From contig JABANP010000336.1 in NCBI GenBank assembly GCA_013115135.1, forward strand, positions 1 to 57,109: a DNA stretch of 57,109 nt, in the 5' to 3' direction. Source of the DNA: Perkinsus olseni (lineage: Eukaryota > Perkinsozoa > Perkinsida > Perkinsidae). The position numbers and the translations under genes are program-made. The notes below the pieces were generated by a model. The model saw nothing but the letters and a program-made list of their open reading frames with translations, was not told where the DNA came from and searched no databases. Positions 53,539 through 57,109 of this stretch are shown in pieces. Within the stretch, counting starts at the first letter, position 1; every line of letters starts with the position of its first letter.

Positions 53539-54617
53539 ATGATGATCATAAGCCATTCTCCTCTCTTGTGCTTGCTACTCCTATTCGTCACATCGCGTGG
53601 TGAGCAGGAGCCCAAAGGGCAACGCATCTTTGTCAAGAAGCCCGAGGGTGATAGGCAGTTTAATCTGCTCCTGACTGATCTTGGCGAATCCTTTGATCAC
53701 GTCAAGCCTATTGTCGATACTGGCTCCAATCGAATGTTCTTGGTGTCGAAGACCGAGTATGAGAAGGTCAAGCCAGGCGGCTGCAAGGACCTCGTCTATG
53801 GTTGCTATTCATGCCGCGTCAAGCCTTGTCCGCCGAGCGTGCTAACCAACTTCAAGCTCTACGATGGCAGAGAGATAACGGTATTCCCCGCTACTGCTTC
53901 GGTGCGTAACGGTTCGGCAGAGATAGTGTTCAAGTTCGGGTTGATGATGTCTCCCACAGAAAGGTCCTTGGGCGTCTCTGGGCATTTCCTTGAAGGACTA
54001 CGAGTCTGAACGATACCCACCTTTCATGGACCAGCTTGCCAAACTGGGAATCAGCAAGTCGTATGCATTGTATGTTGATGCGCACAAGCTCACTGGAGAG
54101 TTCATCCCTGGCGAAGAAGATCCTAGTAAACAGGACGGCCCTCTAAAGATACGTCTCTACTTGGGAAAGTGGCCTGGGTCCTCCAGCGATCGACATGCTC
54201 AGCGTGCTCGTCGGGGATGACTGTGTGGATGAGATTAAAGTCAACACTGCAGTTTTCTTGGCCACTGGCTCGAGTTTTATACATATACCGGTGTCTCAGA
54301 AGCAGACAGTGCTCAAGCTGCTTGGGGGTGCTGGAATCAGACCCGTCGAGATGAAGGAGGAGTCTGGCTTCTTTAAGGTCGCCTGTGAAGATATTCCCTA
54401 CTTGCCATCTATCACCTTCTACCTCAAGGGCTTGAATGGCAGGAAGGTTCCTCTGAAGATATCTCCGATGGCCCTGAGAGGACAACTCAAGGATGGCCAG
54501 TGTGTGCTAGCCTTGGATTTCGGCAAGTTTTGGTATCTAGGCTTGCCCGCGCTCATCGGCAACTACTTTTCGGTGAACAAAACTCACATAGGATTCACCA
54601 AGTCCGTTGCTCTATGA
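53539..54617 (+). pseudogene. Disrupted pepsin-like aspartic protease homologue
   Basis: ATG 53539 opens a signal-peptide-like start (MMIISHSPLLCLLLLFVTSRG), so the product would enter the secretory pathway. The first catalytic motif is IVDTGSNRMFLV (Asp60). The frame then has to change twice, near 53975 (before ISLKDYESERYPPFMDQL) and near 54175 (before PPAIDMLSVLVGDD), to keep homology. These are one-base lesions, or introns too short to be credible (about 30 bases). The second catalytic motif reads FLATGSSFIHIP, with Ala where the family has Asp, so even a repaired chain would lack protease activity. Three possibilities are a pseudogene, a pseudoprotease with sequencing errors, or a ribosomal-frameshift oddity (least likely). 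Confidence 0.65.
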
Positions 54618-56162
54618 AACCACTATCTTCCCTCCGAAGTCTCGCATCATTGTTATCGCTATACATCTCTCTTTTTCTGGATAATATTCCCCGTTGTCAG
54701 AAATTCTTGTCGGGCGTCGTCATTTTTGTCGTCGTTTTTCTTGTTGCAAAAGTCGTATGACCTACAGGGTGTAGCGAGATTATCTAGCCAACAATAGGCG
54801 TCTCTTTAGTATCGCATCGGCTGTTCGCCACTTGTCGCTTCGCGTGCTTATTCAGCTCGGCCCGAGCAATGTCCATCATCTCACCCAACTCAGTGTTCAA
54901 TTCTTGAAAAGCATGTCAGGATACATCGGATTGTGCCGAATCGGACATGCGGTGATAATCTCACAAGTTTATTTTTCCTCATGAGCTTGATAGCGATGTG
55001 TTCAGTCGGGGTAGGTAGAACTCGGGGAATGTTTAACGCCAGACTTGCGAGACTTAGCTGCGTTACATATTCTCATTGTTCATCATACTACCACCAAGTT
55101 GAGTATATAATTCTATTCTTCGAGTTGCTCTATTATGGGGAGTTGCGATGGAAACTATAACTCATCACAGTGCGCCACGATAGCATACCGATACAGCCCA
55201 GTAGCAATAGAGGTAAGTGCAGCGATGATCATAGTCTAACAGCTGTATTCAATCTGGCTGTGCTACAGTTACCGCTGCTACTGTTACCTTGCGTCGTACA
55301 CTAGAGCCTTCCCTTGTCACTTAGGTGCGGGCTCTTTCCTCCTCCATAGCAATATCAAATAGGATAGGGCTCATCATCAAAGCTTTACCGACGTTAGCGG
55401 GAGTGCTGCTGCAAGAGCGGTAGGTTCGAATCTCACAGGGACTAGTCGTAAACGGCGGGCAGCTGGACCGATAGGGGCAGACTCCCGTGAGGAGGCCCGA
55501 AGAGAATGTCAAGATTGGGCAGACCTCACAAATCTTATAAACTTCCAGGACAGGAAGGCGAGATAGACGAGCCAGCGGGATGTTCCTTGGTCGGCGTTGT
55601 TGTTGTATGAGAGAGTGGTACAGTAGGGAGGACCTGGATTACATCGCAACGCGGGGTAAGTGGTATAGAGGGAACTTATGAAAGATGGCACAGAGGAGAC
55701 AGACTAGACTGCGAGTTTTCTCTCTATACCATCTCGACCACCCGCTTCATCACAACAAAACCCGTTAACACGAGAGGGTTCATCGCGAATCATATCGGAA
55801 GACGTTATTTCGTTAGACTGAAAATTCGAAAGTTTAAGGACGGCATCTCCGATGGTCAACGAGCGTGGCGATTGTTGTGTTTCGTCTACAGTAAGAAAGG
55901 GAATGGACTCCACTCAGTGGAGAGACCATGACTGTCTCGTCGAGGCACAACGGAATTGCGAATACCTCTCAACAAGGAGACGATTCACTCGCGCTTCATT
56001 GGTATGCTTCTGGGCATCCACGACCGAGGCAATTCTTGAATTCAGCGGCTTCCAATCACATACTGTTGTTGTTGGGGAGAGTCCAGGCGGCTGGGGCCCC
56101 AGCGGCTGGGGGGTGAAGTCCACGCTGCTCACGCTCTAGGGGTTTGCAACACCCTTTCCGAC
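54618..56162. other. Intergenic region
   Basis: No gene is recognised. It contains a copy of the dispersed repeat at 55200-55243 and a tRNA T-arm-like word (GGTTCGAATCTCAC) at about 55430 without a matching tRNA body. Confidence 0.4.
55200..55243 (+). repeat. Copy of the 11.2-12 kb dispersed repeat
   Basis: AGTAGCAATAGAGGTAAGTG followed by CAGCGATGATCATAGTCTAACAGC with short interruptions, matching 11249-11317 (inverted), 11622-11695 and 11814-11877. It shows that the repeat is dispersed and not only a local tandem. Confidence 0.7.
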
Positions 56163-57109
56163 ATGCCGGCCAAGGTGGTGGTAGACCTCGACGATGACGA
56201 TGAGCATGATGAGGGTGTATCAGCCGTCGAGGAGGAGCTGCAGTCGATCGAAATAGCGATGGATGAGCTGCGTGCCAGGAGGGACGTGAGTTCGAAACTA
56301 TCATCAGTTCTAGTCGTCGATAAAGCTTCCCTTTTACATCGTGTTGCACACGGTACGATATTGTCATCGTCATCACTCGTCGCATTCCTCCTCACGCCGT
56401 GTCTCTAATAATGGCTATCACATAGTGCCGTCTAGGGCCGCCGGATGGTTATACGCTGCTCTGGTAGGTGCTTCGGTACAAACTAGCAAGTCTACGTTCA
56501 TCGGAGCTGAGGTCCACTTCGTCTCCATCCTCACCCGAATGGAGCGACTCTGGTTACCCCTGGGACGCCAAGCTCCGTGTTGCTGCTAAGGAGTGGGGAA
56601 CGGATGCGTTTCCTTTGTTCTGACTGTTCTGGCGTGCCGTGGGCAAATAATACTTGACAGGTTCTTCGGCGTTACGGACTTCCGTGAGAACCAACTGAGC
56701 ATCCTGAACGCCCTCATGAGTGGCGCTGATGCTGTGATGGTCGCACCGACTGGCAGCGGTAAAAGTCTGGTCTATCAGCTGCCGGCGATCGTCATGGGTG
56801 AGCTGCTTGGTCACCATCAGTCGGCATCCCTTCGGCCAGGCACTCAGGCTGCTACTGCTGCCGATAAGAAGATGACTGTGGTGGTGTCTCCGTTGATTTC
56901 CCTCATGCACGACCAGGTGAGCAGCGGGACTAGCCCTACTGTGAGGATGCTGCTGGAAGAGTCTCGACCATCACTACAGAATTGGCTTGACAGCCGGCGC
57001 CCTTTGTGCTGAGAGACGTGGCGAATGTACCATGTACAACACGATGTATAAGGAAAGCTTCATTCGAGGATGCTGGGTAGTTCAGGTATCGTCGTTGATG
57101 GCGGTCGGG
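56163..57109 (+). CDS. RecQL1-like DNA helicase, 5' part (runs off the window)
   Basis: Exon 1 (ATG 56163 to 56285) encodes an acidic start followed by EEELQSIEIAMDELRARRD, similar to the N-terminal coiled coil of RECQL1. A second exon ending at 56592 encodes DSGYPWDAKLRVAAKE; its 5' border is not resolved and another small exon may exist. The third (56661-56916) encodes FFGVTDFRENQLSILNALMSG, motif I in VAPTGSGKSLVYQLPA, and motif Ia VVVSPLISLMHDQ. A likely next exon begins near 56980 (IGLTAGALCAERRGE). RecQ helicases unwind DNA 3' to 5' with ATP and protect replication forks. The DEAH box and the C-terminal half are outside the window. A His/Gln/Ala-rich insert sits between motifs I and Ia. 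Confidence 0.85.

Noticed and set aside
1..57109. Spliced-leader RNA gene expected in Perkinsus-type genomes
   Set aside because: I looked for the conserved CCGTAGCCAT start and found no match on the plus strand; I did not search the minus strand exhaustively.

Overview
This is a nuclear contig from an intron-rich unicellular eukaryote. The best guess is an alveolate of the Perkinsus type. The evidence is protein-coding genes broken by many short GT-AG introns (about 45-120 nt is common), a plain (non-organellar) genetic code, eukaryotic families (POT transporter, dynamin-related GTPase, Sfi1-like centrin-binding repeats, MgtE/SLC41 Mg2+ transporter, RecQL-type helicase, biopterin-dependent aromatic amino acid hydroxylase), and lineage-expanded families I do not recognise. 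The species assignment is inference; I found no spliced-leader gene to confirm it.

Layout. 0-10.6 kb: a local cluster of a lineage-specific family (possibly F-box plus beta-propeller-like), with a near-perfect inverted repeat (1-1172 versus 6462-7633) around a POT/PTR2 peptide transporter (2589-4136) and a frameshifted family member (4672-5962). 10.6-21 kb: a repeat-rich tract with two TIR-like membrane proteins (12510-13967 and 18103-19596), a decayed LTR-retrotransposon integrase, tandem and inverted repeats and a MITE-like element. 21.5-28.2 kb: a 17-exon dynamin-related GTPase (802 aa) whose reading frame I could follow through every splice junction. 29.3-32.9 kb: a 14-exon phenylalanine/aromatic amino acid hydroxylase (421 aa), followed by two decayed partial copies (34.0-36.1 and 40.8-42.8 kb) and a third TIR-like gene on the minus strand (38824-40404). 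44.1-49.2 kb: a large Sfi1-like, Trp/Arg-rich repeat gene. 49.9-52.1 kb: an MgtE/SLC41 Mg2+ transporter. 52.2-53.1 kb: a probable unrecognised minus-strand gene. 53.5-54.6 kb: a disrupted aspartic-protease-like gene lacking the second catalytic Asp. 56.2 kb to the end: the 5' part of a RecQL1-like helicase.

The genes do not form a pathway or operon; they are an ordinary mix of housekeeping genes and expanded families. The most unusual signal lies between and inside genes. There are dozens of perfect short palindromes, each of different sequence, nearly all centred on a single unpaired base. Their arms reach 20 bp, and they are concentrated in intergenic DNA and introns and not noticed in exons. 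Comparison of duplicated segments in this window shows several of them present in one copy and absent in the other, as if a short stretch of flanking DNA had been copied back in inverted orientation. A second signal is a short sequence beginning GTAATTTCGTGGCGC that forms the 5' end of introns in two unrelated genes and recurs, in both orientations, in other introns.
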